Shown: piece after piece, positions 1 to 9,021 of the stretch
How positions within the stretch are numbered: the first letter of the stretch is position 1
Layout: each line of letters starts with the position of its first letter
NCBI GenBank assembly: GCA_963701265.1
Contig: OY969581.1
Span: 1 to 64,000, forward strand
From: VRUE01 sp963701265
Lineage (GTDB): Bacteria; Actinomycetota; Thermoleophilia; Solirubrobacterales; 70-9
DNA: 64,000 nt
Direction: 5' to 3'
The notes under the pieces: model-generated
The model's input: only the letters and a program-made list of their open reading frames with translations
What the model was told of the DNA's origin: nothing
The model's database searches: none
Position numbers and translations under genes: made by a program

Positions 1-692
<692 letters not shown>

Positions 693-703
693 CGTCCCCC
701 TCC

Positions 704-753
704 CTTCCGGTGCGCCTTATGTACCTGTGGGGTGCAAAAGGCGCACTGGAAGC
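704..753. repeat. 50-bp hairpin repeat, copy A
   Basis: An imperfect palindrome fills the gap between the histidine kinase stop and the regulator start. Its outer stem is CTTCCGGTGCGCC against GGCGCACTGGAAG and its inner stem is TGTACC against GGTGCA. It matches copy B at 10757-10806 at 40 of 50 positions. Differences in the upper stem preserve pairing, and one becomes a G-U wobble. Because it lies inside a likely kinase-regulator transcript it is not simply an operon-end terminator. Confidence 0.8.
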
Positions 754-762
754 TCATCGCCA

Positions 763-2061
763 TCAGGCCACCGGGGTCGGACTCGGTTGGGAGATCGGCA
801 GGCGCACCCAGAAGGTGCTGCCTTTGCCCTCGGTCGAGGTGGCGCCCATCTCGCCGCCCATCACGTCGACCATGCGGCGGGCGATCGCCAGGCCGAGGCC
901 GAAGCCCTCCTGCTTGCGCGTCTCGCTGCGGCGGTAGAAGCGCTCGAATACGCGCTCGATCTCCGCCGTCGGGATGCCTGTGCCTGTGTCGATTACCTCC
1001 ATGATCACGTCCGCCTCACCATCGCGGCGGCCGCGGACGGTAACGGCACCGGGGGGTGGCGTGTTCTTGAAGGCGTTGGTCAGCAAGCCAATCATCACCT
1101 GGCGCAGCAGCGTCGGGTCCGCCTTGGCGGCGAGATCGGGCTCGACTTCGACGTAGAGATCAACGTGTTTGCGCGGCTCGACCGCGGCGACGACGTCGCG
1201 GATCGCGATCGGCACGTCGACCACCTCGGTCTCCCCCGCCCCCAGCGACTCGACCCGGGCCAGGGTGAGCAGGGCCTGGGTGAGGCGGCTCATCCGGTCG
1301 GCGTCCTCGGCGAGGCGGTTGAGGAAGTGGTCGCGCGCCTGGGGGTCGTCTTTGGCGCCGCTCTGCAGCACCTCGATCGCGCCGGAGATCCCGGCCAGCG
1401 GGTTGCGCAGCTCGTGGGCGGCATTGGAGACGAAGTCGGCTTCGGCGAACTCGCGGCGCATCTCTTCGGTGCGGTCGCGGACGACGGCGAGGACGGCGCG
1501 CTCGTCGGGCAGCGCGCGCGCCTGCATCGCGTAGGCGCGGTCGCCGATGCGCAGGGCCGGGTGGGCGGTGAAGCCGACTTCGGCGGCGCGGTGCAGCTGC
1601 GACAGCATCGCCTCGGGCGGGCGGCCGCCCTCGAGCAGGTCGGCGGCGGCGCTGTTGGAGAAGCGTACGGGGCCTTCGTCGTCGACCACCATCACCGCGT
1701 CGGTGAGGCCGTCGAAGATCGCCTCGAGCTTGTTGCGGTCGGCGGTGAGCACGCCGAAGCTCTCCTTCAGCGAGGCGCGCATCGAGTCCAGCGCGCGGGC
1801 GAGTTCGCCGATCTCATCGCGGGCGCCGACCCGCAGCGGCGCGTCGAAGGAGCCCGAGGCCATTTCGTTGGCGGCCTGGGCGAGGCGGGAGACGCGGTGG
1901 GTGATCGCGACCGCGATCAGGAAGCCGGCCAGCACGCCGATCAGCACCGCGACGACCAGCGCCTGCTTGTTGTCGCCGAAGAGGTAGACCGCGAACGCGG
2001 TGATCAGCGAGACCGCGGCAAACGCCCCGGCCAGCCACAACCGCATGCCTATCCATCTCAT
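763..2061 (-). CDS. Membrane sensor histidine kinase
   Basis: 432 aa. Two transmembrane helices near residues 8-28 and 34-54 enclose only a few residues, so there is almost no extracytoplasmic sensor. A HAMP linker (about 55-105) and a PAS-like domain (about 110-195) follow. The HisKA box FVSNAAHELRNPL places the phospho-accepting histidine at H216. The ATPase domain has the N box (LLTNAFKN), DTGTGIP and GFGLGLAIA. The layout is PhoR/WalK-like, with signal entry probably through the membrane or the PAS domain. It is transcribed with the regulator downstream and divergently from the glycosyltransferase. A TAGTAA box lies 6 nt before the ATG, so the mRNA may be leaderless. Confidence 0.92.
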   Translation of the reverse strand: MRWIGMRLWLAGAFAAVSLITAFAVYLFGDNKQALVVAVLIGVLAGFLIAVAITHRVSRLAQAANEMASGSFDAPLRVGARDEIGELARALDSMRASLKESFGVLTADRNKLEAIFDGLTDAVMVVDDEGPVRFSNSAAADLLEGGRPPEAMLSQLHRAAEVGFTAHPALRIGDRAYAMQARALPDERAVLAVVRDRTEEMRREFAEADFVSNAAHELRNPLAGISGAIEVLQSGAKDDPQARDHFLNRLAEDADRMSRLTQALLTLARVESLGAGETEVVDVPIAIRDVVAAVEPRKHVDLYVEVEPDLAAKADPTLLRQVMIGLLTNAFKNTPPPGAVTVRGRRDGEADVIMEVIDTGTGIPTAEIERVFERFYRRSETRKQEGFGLGLAIARRMVDVMGGEMGATSTEGKGSTFWVRLPISQPSPTPVA

Positions 2062-2111
2062 GAAGAGTTACTAACACAAAACGAATCTGGGCCGCATGGG
2101 AGAATCAGTCG

Positions 2112-2840
2112 GTGCGGACTCTGGTCTTCATTCCCGCCTGGAACGAGGAAGACTCGGTTGCGGCCGTGATCGCGGACGTGCGCAAGTGCATGCCCGCGGC
2201 CGACCTGCTCGTGATCGACGACGGCTCGACCGACGCGACTTCCGAGCGGGCGCGCGCGGCGGGGGCGCTGGTCGCCTCGCTGCCCTTCAACCAGGGGCTC
2301 GGGGCGGCGCTGCAGACCGGCTACCTCTACGCGCTGCGCGAGGGCTACGAGGCCTGTGCCCACCTCGACGCCGATGGCCAACACCCGCCGCGCGAGGTGG
2401 CGCGGCTGCTTGCCGAGATCCACGCCGACCGCGCCGACCTGGTGATCGGCTCGCGCTACCGCGACCCCGGCAAAGCCGAGAGCGACGACTACAAGCCGAC
2501 CCTCTCGCGCCGCATCGGCACCGGCGTCTTCCGCTTCTTCCTCACCCTGGCGACGCGCCAGCGCTTCACCGACACGACCAGCGGCATGCGGGCCGCCAAC
2601 CGCAAGGTGATGGCGCTCTTCAGCGAGCACTACTCGCCCGACTTCGCCGAGATCGAGTCGCTGCAGCTGGCCGTGCGCGAGGGCCTGCGGGTCGAGGAGC
2701 TGCCGGTGCGGATGCTGGAGCGCGCCGGCGGCAGCTCCTTCCTGACGCCGCTGCGCTCGGCCTTCTTCATCTTCAAGGGCATGATCGTGCTGCTGGTCGG
2801 CCTCTTCCGCCCCCGCCACGCCGAGGCGAACGAGCAATGA
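2112..2840 (+). CDS. Family 2 glycosyltransferase (dolichyl-phosphate mannose synthase-like)
   Basis: 242 aa with a GTG start. It has the GT2 fold signatures FIPAWNEE near the N-terminus, VIDDGSTD at about 34-41 and the metal-binding LDADGQ at about 93-98, followed by SGMRAANR. These match polyprenyl-phosphate glycosyltransferases that move a sugar from a nucleotide donor to a lipid carrier on the inner face of the membrane. The C-terminus has a hydrophobic stretch (FFIFKGMIVLLVGLF) that could touch the membrane. Its stop overlaps the ATG of the next gene in ATGA, and the pairing with a DUF2304 membrane protein is recurrent for this family. Acceptor and sugar cannot be told from sequence. Confidence 0.9.
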   Translation: MRTLVFIPAWNEEDSVAAVIADVRKCMPAADLLVIDDGSTDATSERARAAGALVASLPFNQGLGAALQTGYLYALREGYEACAHLDADGQHPPREVARLLAEIHADRADLVIGSRYRDPGKAESDDYKPTLSRRIGTGVFRFFLTLATRQRFTDTTSGMRAANRKVMALFSEHYSPDFAEIESLQLAVREGLRVEELPVRMLERAGGSSFLTPLRSAFFIFKGMIVLLVGLFRPRHAEANEQ

Positions 2841-3268
2841 ATCTGCTGCTGCTGGCGGCGAGCCAGAGCCCCAAGGTCCACCTCACCTCGCAGACGCGGA
2901 TCATCGCCGCGGTCCTCGCCCTCGCCTTCATGGGCCTGATTCTGGAGCTGATCCGGCGCGATCGCCTGCAGGAGCGCTTCAGCGTGGTCTGGTTCGTCGC
3001 CGGCCTGGGGATGCTGGCCGGCGCCGCCTTCCCCGGCCTGCTCGAGCTGGTTGCCGACGCGATGGGCGTGCGCGACACCAACGTCGCCCTCTTCTCGGTC
3101 GTGCTCTTCTTTCTGCTCGGGCTGGCGCTCAACTTCAGCGTGACGATGTCGCGCCAGGCGGCGCAGATCACCCGGCTCGCTCAGGAGCGGGCGCTGGAGA
3201 AGGCGAGCGCGCAGGCGCGCTCAGGCGAAAACGGCAGCAAGGCGGAAGGCGAGCGCCTCAAGGGCTAG
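2837..3268 (+). CDS. DUF2304 membrane protein
   Basis: 143 aa, starting at the ATG that overlaps the glycosyltransferase stop. It has three hydrophobic segments (about residues 19-38, 49-70 and 82-100). A short motif RRDRLQERFSVVWF sits after the first helix, as in DUF2304 proteins. The tail is charged and helical (LAQERALEKASAQARSGEN). Such proteins usually accompany GT2 polyprenyl-phosphate glycosyltransferases and may help present or flip the lipid-linked sugar; that role is inferred. The last 48 bp overlap the 3' end of holB on the opposite strand. Confidence 0.85.
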   Translation: MNLLLLAASQSPKVHLTSQTRIIAAVLALAFMGLILELIRRDRLQERFSVVWFVAGLGMLAGAAFPGLLELVADAMGVRDTNVALFSVVLFFLLGLALNFSVTMSRQAAQITRLAQERALEKASAQARSGENGSKAEGERLKG

Positions 3269-4291
3269 CTCCTCGGAGACGTTGAGGTCGAGGCGGCGGC
3301 GCGTGTCCTGAACCAGCTCGGCGGCGCGGCGGGGTCGAGCAGGGTCGAGGGCGGCGGCGCGGGACTGCAGCTCGGCGAGGTGGTCGCGGTTGAAGACGAC
3401 CTCGCCGGCGCCGGAAGAAGTGGCGGCGAGGTCGCGGAACCAGCCCGCACTGAGCTCCAGGGCCAGGTCGAGCGTTTCCGTGCGGCGGCGGCGCCCGGCC
3501 CGTTTGGCTTCGTCGGTGATGTCGCGGGCGCTGCGCTTGACGCCAGCCTCGGTTTCCTCGTCGAGCAGGTCGCGGGTCTGGGCTTCTGCCTCCTCGCCAA
3601 CTGATTCGGCGGTCTTCAGCACCCGCAGCCAATCGCTCTCCAGCTCCAGGGCCGCTGCGCGGAGCTGGCGGCCGGAGTCGGAGAGGAGGAAGCGGGCGCG
3701 GGCCACGTCGCCAGCGGAGAGACGGGCGGCGGCGGCGCGCTCTTCCGCCGGAGCCCCGGAGTCCAAGGCAGCTTCGACTGCTGCCGGCGGCAGCGGGGCG
3801 AAGTCGACGGGCTGACAGCGGGAGGCGATCGTCTCCAGCAGCATCGCCGGTTCGGCGGTGAGCAGGATCAGGTGGACGAAGTCCGGCGGCTCCTCGAGCG
3901 TCTTCAGCAATGCGTTCTGACTCTCGTCGCGCATCTGCTCGGCGGCCTCGATCACGAAGACGCGCTTCTCGGCTTCAAAGGGCCGATAGGAGGCGGCGCG
4001 GATGACCTGCTCGCGGACCTCCTCGACCATGTGCTGGGCGCCGCGGGGCCTGAGCCAGACCAGATCCGGGTGCGGCGAGGGATCGATCAGGGCGCGGCGG
4101 CGGGCGTCGTCGGGGTCGCCGGCTCCCACGGCGAGGAGCTCGGCAGCGAAGGTGCGGGCGACGGCGGCCTTGCCGGCGCCGCGCGGGCCACGGAAGAGGT
4201 AAGCGTGGGACGGGCCCGAAGCCAGCGCGGCGGTGAGTGCCACCCGCGCCCGGGCCTGGTGCTCGGTGACCTCAGTCAGCCGCTCTGACAC
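3221..4291 (-). CDS. holB: DNA polymerase III subunit delta prime
   Basis: 356 aa. This is the clamp-loader AAA+ subunit that opens the sliding clamp for the replicase. Walker A is GPRGAGKA (35-42). The stretch VFVIEAAEQMRDESQNALLKTLEEPP is the family's Walker B/sensor 1 region, and SRCQ is the SRC motif. A helical C-terminal domain follows. The zinc-module cysteines are not evident, as is often seen in delta prime rather than gamma/tau. The GTG start lies 20 bp inside the end of tmk, the usual tmk-holB coupling. The 3' end overlaps the convergent DUF2304 gene by 48 bp. Confidence 0.92.
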   Translation of the reverse strand: MSERLTEVTEHQARARVALTAALASGPSHAYLFRGPRGAGKAAVARTFAAELLAVGAGDPDDARRRALIDPSPHPDLVWLRPRGAQHMVEEVREQVIRAASYRPFEAEKRVFVIEAAEQMRDESQNALLKTLEEPPDFVHLILLTAEPAMLLETIASRCQPVDFAPLPPAAVEAALDSGAPAEERAAAARLSAGDVARARFLLSDSGRQLRAAALELESDWLRVLKTAESVGEEAEAQTRDLLDEETEAGVKRSARDITDEAKRAGRRRRTETLDLALELSAGWFRDLAATSSGAGEVVFNRDHLAELQSRAAALDPARPRRAAELVQDTRRRLDLNVSEELALEALAFRLAAVFA

Positions 4292-4865
4292 GGACCGCCT
4301 CCAGCACCCGCTCGTGGACCTCCTCGACGCTGCCGTCGCCGTCGACGACGACTACGCGGTCGGAAGCGATCTTGGCGATTTCCTCGTAGGCCTCGGCGAC
4401 GGCACGCTGCAGCTCGAGGCCCTCGGACTCGAAGCGGTCGCTGCCCTCGGCCCGGCCGAGGCCGGTCTCAGGATCGACCCGCAGCAGCACGGTGACGTCG
4501 GGCCAGAGCCCTTCGGTGGCGGCGTCGGTGAGCGAGATCACCTCGGGGCCGCCGAGCCCGCGGCCGGTCCCCTGGTAGGCGACGCTGGAGTCGGCGAAGC
4601 GGTCGGAGACGATGTCGCGCCCCGCCTCCATCGCCGGCCGGATCACCCGTGCGGTCAGGTCCGCCCGCGCCGCAAGGAAGAGCAGCAGCTCGGCCAGCGC
4701 ATCAAGCTCCAGCTCGGGATCGGCCAGCAAGCCACGAATCTTCTCCGCCGCCTCGGTCCCCCCCGGCTCGCGGATCAGCAGCGTCTCCGGGCCGAGGGCC
4801 TCGGCCAGCAGCTTCGCCTGCGTCGACTTGCCGGACCCGTCGATGCCCTCCAGCGAAACGAACAA
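4272..4865 (-). CDS. tmk: Thymidylate kinase
   Basis: 197 aa. It phosphorylates dTMP to dTDP with ATP in the cytoplasm, the step after ThyX (also in this window). The P-loop is GIDGSGKST (7-15). A REPGG motif follows, then the DRFADSSVAYQGTGRGL segment that carries the DR(Y/F) and TG motifs of the family. The start is a TTG only three bases after the topA stop, so topA, tmk and holB form a tightly packed operon. The length is normal for bacterial enzymes. Confidence 0.95.
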   Translation of the reverse strand: MFVSLEGIDGSGKSTQAKLLAEALGPETLLIREPGGTEAAEKIRGLLADPELELDALAELLLFLAARADLTARVIRPAMEAGRDIVSDRFADSSVAYQGTGRGLGGPEVISLTDAATEGLWPDVTVLLRVDPETGLGRAEGSDRFESEGLELQRAVAEAYEEIAKIASDRVVVVDGDGSVEEVHERVLEAVRVRAAD

Positions 4866-4868
4866 GCT

Positions 4869-7154
4869 CTATTTGGCCGCGGCCTTGGCGCGTTTGCGAC
4901 CGCGGGTGGCGGTGTCGGCTTTGCTGGCGACCTTCGTTTTGGTCTTTTTCTTCGTCGCCACCTTGTCCTCGTCGCCCTCGGGCAACGGCTTCTCCGCCAT
5001 CGCTTCTTTGGCCGCTTTCGCCGCTTCGCGTTCGGCGCGGCGTTTCTTCATCTCCTGCATCGACTCGCAGTCGTCGTTGAGGCAGAGGTTCCAGGGACGG
5101 CCGCGGAAGGGCTGGACTTTCAGCCGCGGCGTCTCGCCGCAGACCGAGCAGCGTTCTTCGAGTTTGAAGACGTCGCCGCGCTGGGGCAGCGGGAAGGTCT
5201 GGTCGCAGGACTCGGGATCGTCGAGGGTCCAGCCGCTGCAGCCGACGAAGCGCTTGCCCGACTTCTTCGCCCGGATCACGCGCAGCATGTGGGGCGAGCC
5301 GTCCTCCTTCTTGCGGCCGGCTTCTTCGCAGACCTTGCAGGGGCCGAGGATGCGGTCCTCGTCCATCCCCTTCCAGACGACTTTGGCCAGGTCTTCGCGG
5401 CTGGCGTCAATTTCGGTCCAGGTCTTGTGCAGCAGTTCGCGACTGTCGCCGACGACGCCGTCCTTGCTCATCGCGCCGGCGGCGATCTGGTCCATCTCCG
5501 ACTCGAGCTGCGCGGTCATCTCCGGCGTCGCCATCGCCGGCACGTATTTTTTGAACGCCTCGTACATCGCGATCCCGGTCTCGGTCGGGATCGGCGGGTT
5601 GCTGTAGACGTAGCCGCGATCGAAGAGCTTCTTGATGATGTCGGCGCGGGTGGCCTTGGTGCCGAGGCCGCGCTCCTCCATCATCTCGACCAGCTTCGCC
5701 TGCGAGATCCGCGAGGGCGGCTGGGTCTCCTTGTCGACGATCCAGGGATCGCCGTCGAGCTGCAGCGTCTGGCCCTCCTGCAGCGCCGGGATCTCCTCAT
5801 CGGAGGAGCGGGCGTAGGTGTAGATGCCGGCGAAGCCGGGGTCGACGACGACCGAACCGCGGACGAAGTAGGTCTGCGAGCCGGCGGTGATGTCGGCCCG
5901 CGTGGACTCGGTGATCATCGGCGGGCTGAAGGTGGCGAGGAAGCGGCGCACGACCAGTTCGTAGACGCGCTTCTTGGGGCCGTCGCCGAGGGCGCCGGGC
6001 TGGATCGCCTGGGTCGGGTAGATCGGCGGATGGTCGGTCGTCTCTTTCTTGCCGCGGGTCGGCTTCAGCTCACCATCGAGCAGGCCCGAGGCGGCGGAGA
6101 ACTCCTTGACCTTGACCAGCGAGGTGACCAGCTCGCGCAGCGGCAGCGAGACCGGGTAGACCGTGTTGTCGGTACGCGGGTAGGAGATGAAGCCGTCCAT
6201 GTAGAGGTCCTCGGCGAGGCGCATCGCGGCGGCGGGGGTAATGCCGAGGCGGCTGGAGGCGTCGGTGGTGAAGGCGGTCGTGTTGTACGGAGTCGGCGGT
6301 TTACGCGTGTTCTTGCGCGCCGTCACCGACTTGACCGTGCCCGGGCCGCTGGTGCCGGCGAAGGCGGCGTCGGCCTCGGCCTTCTCCCAGAACTTGTCGG
6401 TCTCGTGATGGGTCTCGAAGCTGCCGTCGGCGTGCTCGAACTTGGCGAAGAGTTCCCAGAAGGGTTTGGCGACGTGGGCGCGGCGCTCCATCTCACGCTC
6501 GACGATCAGGCCCAGGGTCGGGCTCTGCACGCGGCCGACCGAGAGGAAGTTGGAGCCGAAGCGGCGGGTCGAGAGCGAGACCGCGCGGGTCAGCGTCGCG
6601 CCCCAGAGCAGGTCGATGTCCTGGCGGGCTGCGCCGGCGTTGGCCAGCGGGTAGGAGAGCTCGTCGAGCTCGTTGAAGGCGCGCTCGATCTCCTCTTTGG
6701 TCAGCGCCGAGTAGCGGGCGCGCAGGATCCGCAGCGTGCCGGCCTTGGTTTCCTCACGATTGCCGAGCGTCGGGTTGGCGTCGAGCATCTCCTCCAATGC
6801 CTCGAGCCCGATCAGCTCGCCCTCGCGGTCGAAGTCGGTTGCGATCACCAGCTCGTCGGCCTCTTTGGCCACCTTGCGGATCGCCTTGACCACGTTCTTG
6901 TCGGTCGGCTCCTTGATCAGCTCGGCGTCGATCAGGTCGTGCAGATCGGTTTTCTGCCAGTTCGAGTAGCCCTCGGGGAAGGCCGGGCCGAGCACGTGGC
7001 CCTTGAGCCCGATCGTGCGGTGAACCTCGCCGCCATCGTCGGTCCACGTGTAATACGGGACTTTGAAGGTTTTGTCGCTGGTCGCGCTTCCCTTGCTGAG
7101 GAAGGTCGCGATCTTCTCGGCGCTGTTGTTCTTCTCGGTGACGATCAGTCGCAT
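4869..7154 (-). CDS. topA: DNA topoisomerase I (type IA, archaeal-like subgroup)
   Basis: 761 aa. It relaxes negative supercoils through a transient tyrosyl-DNA bond. The Toprim domain carries DFDREGE (107-113), and the active tyrosine is Y325 in FISYPRTDN. After the core come cysteine pairs resembling zinc ribbons (CKVC..., CSVCGE..., CLNDDC), then a long Lys/Ala-rich tail that probably grips DNA. The N-terminus MRLIVTEKNNSAEKIA resembles archaeal TopA rather than the VESPAKAKTI start of ordinary bacterial TopA. The gene starts the topA-tmk-holB operon. A TACCCT box (7164-7169, minus) sits 9 nt before the ATG. Confidence 0.93.
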   Translation of the reverse strand: MRLIVTEKNNSAEKIATFLSKGSATSDKTFKVPYYTWTDDGGEVHRTIGLKGHVLGPAFPEGYSNWQKTDLHDLIDAELIKEPTDKNVVKAIRKVAKEADELVIATDFDREGELIGLEALEEMLDANPTLGNREETKAGTLRILRARYSALTKEEIERAFNELDELSYPLANAGAARQDIDLLWGATLTRAVSLSTRRFGSNFLSVGRVQSPTLGLIVEREMERRAHVAKPFWELFAKFEHADGSFETHHETDKFWEKAEADAAFAGTSGPGTVKSVTARKNTRKPPTPYNTTAFTTDASSRLGITPAAAMRLAEDLYMDGFISYPRTDNTVYPVSLPLRELVTSLVKVKEFSAASGLLDGELKPTRGKKETTDHPPIYPTQAIQPGALGDGPKKRVYELVVRRFLATFSPPMITESTRADITAGSQTYFVRGSVVVDPGFAGIYTYARSSDEEIPALQEGQTLQLDGDPWIVDKETQPPSRISQAKLVEMMEERGLGTKATRADIIKKLFDRGYVYSNPPIPTETGIAMYEAFKKYVPAMATPEMTAQLESEMDQIAAGAMSKDGVVGDSRELLHKTWTEIDASREDLAKVVWKGMDEDRILGPCKVCEEAGRKKEDGSPHMLRVIRAKKSGKRFVGCSGWTLDDPESCDQTFPLPQRGDVFKLEERCSVCGETPRLKVQPFRGRPWNLCLNDDCESMQEMKKRRAEREAAKAAKEAMAEKPLPEGDEDKVATKKKTKTKVASKADTATRGRKRAKAAAK

Positions 7155-7276
7155 GGGGCGGCGAGGGTAGCAGGGGCGCTCGGTGACGCTGTTGGGAAGA
7201 AATCTCGGCTGCCGCTCTTCATATCTGGGCGCGAGTTGCCGATCAGGGGTGCAATGGACGTAGGATCGCGATCTTC

Positions 7277-8209
7277 ATGAGGGCATTGGTGACAGGCGGG
7301 GCCGGCTTCATCGGCTCGAATCTGAGCGACGCGCTGCTGGCGCGCGGCGACGAGGTGATCGTCGTCGACGACCTCTCCACCGGCCGCCGCGAGAATCTGG
7401 AGCAGGCGCTCGACAACGGCGCCACGCTGGTCGAGGCCGACATCCGTGACCGCGCCGCGCTCGAGGAGATCGCCGGCCGCGAGCGTCCCGAAGTGATCTT
7501 CCACCTGGCCGCGCAGATCGATGTGCGCAAGTCGATCGCCGACCCCGCCTTCGACGCCTCGATCAACATCGGCGGCACCGCCAACGTGCTCGACGCCGCC
7601 CGCGCGGCGGGAACCCGACGCATCGTCTTCAGTTCAACCGGCGGGGCGATCTACGGCGAGGGCGAGGGCCAGCAACTGCCGCTCGCCGAGGACGCGCCGC
7701 TGGCGCCGGAGGCGCCCTACGGCCAGAGCAAGTTCGCCGGCGAGGGCTACCTCTCGCTCTACGAACGCCTCTACGGCCTCTCGACGATCCCGCTGCGCCT
7801 CGGCAACGTCTACGGCCCGCGCCAGGACCCGCTCGGTGAGGCCGGCGTGGTCGCGATCTTCTGCGGGCGACTGCGCGAGGGCCAGCAGCCGACCGTCTTC
7901 GGCGACGGCAAGCAGACCCGCGACTACATATATGTGGGCGACGTGGTCGCCGCAATGCTCGCCGCGGCCGAGTCGGAGGCGACGGGCCCGGTCAACATCG
8001 GCACCGGCGTCGAGACCGATGTGCTCGAGCTCGTGCAGGCACTGGGTGAGCTCGGTGACTCCGGCAGCTTCGAGCCCGAGTTCGCGCCGCCGCGCACCGG
8101 CGAGGTCGCGCGCATCTCGATCGACCCGGGCCGGGCCGAGCGCGAGCTGAGCTGGACGCCGCAGATGGGCCTCAAAGAGGGCCTGCGCGTCACGCTCGAC
8201 TCCATATAG
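7277..8209 (+). CDS. NAD-dependent sugar-nucleotide epimerase/dehydratase (GalE-like, extended SDR)
   Basis: 310 aa. Rossmann motif GGAGFIG (7-13), acidic D31-D32 that favours NAD over NADP, and the catalytic pair Y148/K152 in YGQSK with an upstream SSTGG serine/threonine. The C-terminus has VFGDGKQTRDYIYVGDV, typical of UDP-glucose 4-epimerases and related enzymes. It most likely epimerises a UDP-hexose for envelope glycans. No other sugar gene is adjacent, so the substrate is open. A TAGGAT box (7261-7266) lies 10 nt before the ATG. Confidence 0.9.
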   Translation: MRALVTGGAGFIGSNLSDALLARGDEVIVVDDLSTGRRENLEQALDNGATLVEADIRDRAALEEIAGRERPEVIFHLAAQIDVRKSIADPAFDASINIGGTANVLDAARAAGTRRIVFSSTGGAIYGEGEGQQLPLAEDAPLAPEAPYGQSKFAGEGYLSLYERLYGLSTIPLRLGNVYGPRQDPLGEAGVVAIFCGRLREGQQPTVFGDGKQTRDYIYVGDVVAAMLAAAESEATGPVNIGTGVETDVLELVQALGELGDSGSFEPEFAPPRTGEVARISIDPGRAERELSWTPQMGLKEGLRVTLDSI

Positions 8210-8233
8210 CCGCGCATCACTAGGCTTTGGGAC

Positions 8234-8980
8234 ATGCCCGCCCAGGCCTATGCCGGCAAGGAGTGCGTCTGCCAGTTGCGCAAGGGGATCTGCGACCAGT
8301 CCTGCGTGCGCGACATGCTGGAGACGCCCTTCTACATCGCCTGCCTGAAGCTGAAGGGGCGGCGCTGCCTGGTCATCGGCGGCGGCGACATCGGCCTCGA
8401 GAAGGTCGAGGGGCTGCTCGCCTGCGACGCCGACGTGACCCTGATCGCCCCGATCGCCCACCCGCAGCTGGAAGAGCTTGCCGCGGAGGGCTCGATCGCG
8501 TGGGAGAAGCGCGCCTACGCGGGTGCCGCCGACCTCGAGGGCGTCTTCATGGTGATCGCCTCGACCGACGACACCGAGGTCAACATCAAGGTCTACGACG
8601 ACGCCGAGCAGCGGGCGATGCTGGTCAACATCGTCGACGTGCCGCCGCTCTGCAACTTCATCCTGCCGGCGATCGTGCGCACCGGGCCGCTGGCGATCGC
8701 GATCTCCACCGCCGGCGCCTCCCCCGCCCTGGCAAAGCGGATGAAGCGCGAGATCTCCGAGCTGTTCGGCGAGGAGTACGCCCGCCTCGCGGTGATCCTC
8801 AACGACGCCCGCGGCTGGGCCAAGGGGACGCTGCCGACCTACCAGGACCGCAAGGAGTTCTTCGAGGGCATCGTCAACGGCGAGCCCGACCCGATCGAGC
8901 TGATCAAGAGCGATCGCGAGATCGAGCTGATCGCGCTGATCGAGGCCGCCAAAGAGCGCGCCGCCGCGGCGCTGGCCTGA
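8234..8980 (+). CDS. Precorrin-2 dehydrogenase/sirohydrochlorin ferrochelatase-like protein with Cys-rich N-terminus
   Basis: 248 aa. It resembles the CysG-B/Met8 module that oxidises precorrin-2 with NAD and can insert iron to make siroheme. The NAD fold is LVIGGGDIG (46-54), and VNIVDVPPLCNF corresponds to the family segment holding the catalytic Asp. ISTAGASPALAKRMKREI is the conserved dimerisation/active-site stretch. Unusually there is a 30-residue extension with four cysteines (C11, C13, C20, C24; CVC-x6-C-x3-C) before the core, suggestive of a metal or Fe-S site. A TAGGCT box (8221-8226) 7 nt before the ATG indicates a leaderless message. No other tetrapyrrole gene is nearby. Confidence 0.87.
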   Translation: MPAQAYAGKECVCQLRKGICDQSCVRDMLETPFYIACLKLKGRRCLVIGGGDIGLEKVEGLLACDADVTLIAPIAHPQLEELAAEGSIAWEKRAYAGAADLEGVFMVIASTDDTEVNIKVYDDAEQRAMLVNIVDVPPLCNFILPAIVRTGPLAIAISTAGASPALAKRMKREISELFGEEYARLAVILNDARGWAKGTLPTYQDRKEFFEGIVNGEPDPIELIKSDREIELIALIEAAKERAAAALA

Positions 8981-8982
8981 GC

Positions 8983-9021
8983 CTGGCGATTTAAGCGTCT
9001 ATTTGACGCATAAGTCGCCAG
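8983..9021. terminator. Bidirectional hairpin between convergent genes
   Basis: Arms of 17 nt, CTGGCGATTTAAGCGTC and GACGCATAAGTCGCCAG, pair at 15 of 17 positions around a TATTT loop. The hairpin starts just after the precorrin-2 dehydrogenase stop and ends one base before the MarR stop, so it can serve both strands. There is no clear U-tract. Confidence 0.8.

Noticed and set aside
4233..7280. A very long plus-strand frame across tmk and topA
   Set aside because: It is a shadow of the topA/tmk coding strand. Its translation is a low-complexity Ala/Gly/Leu/Arg mix without family motifs, while the minus strand gives complete TopA and Tmk.
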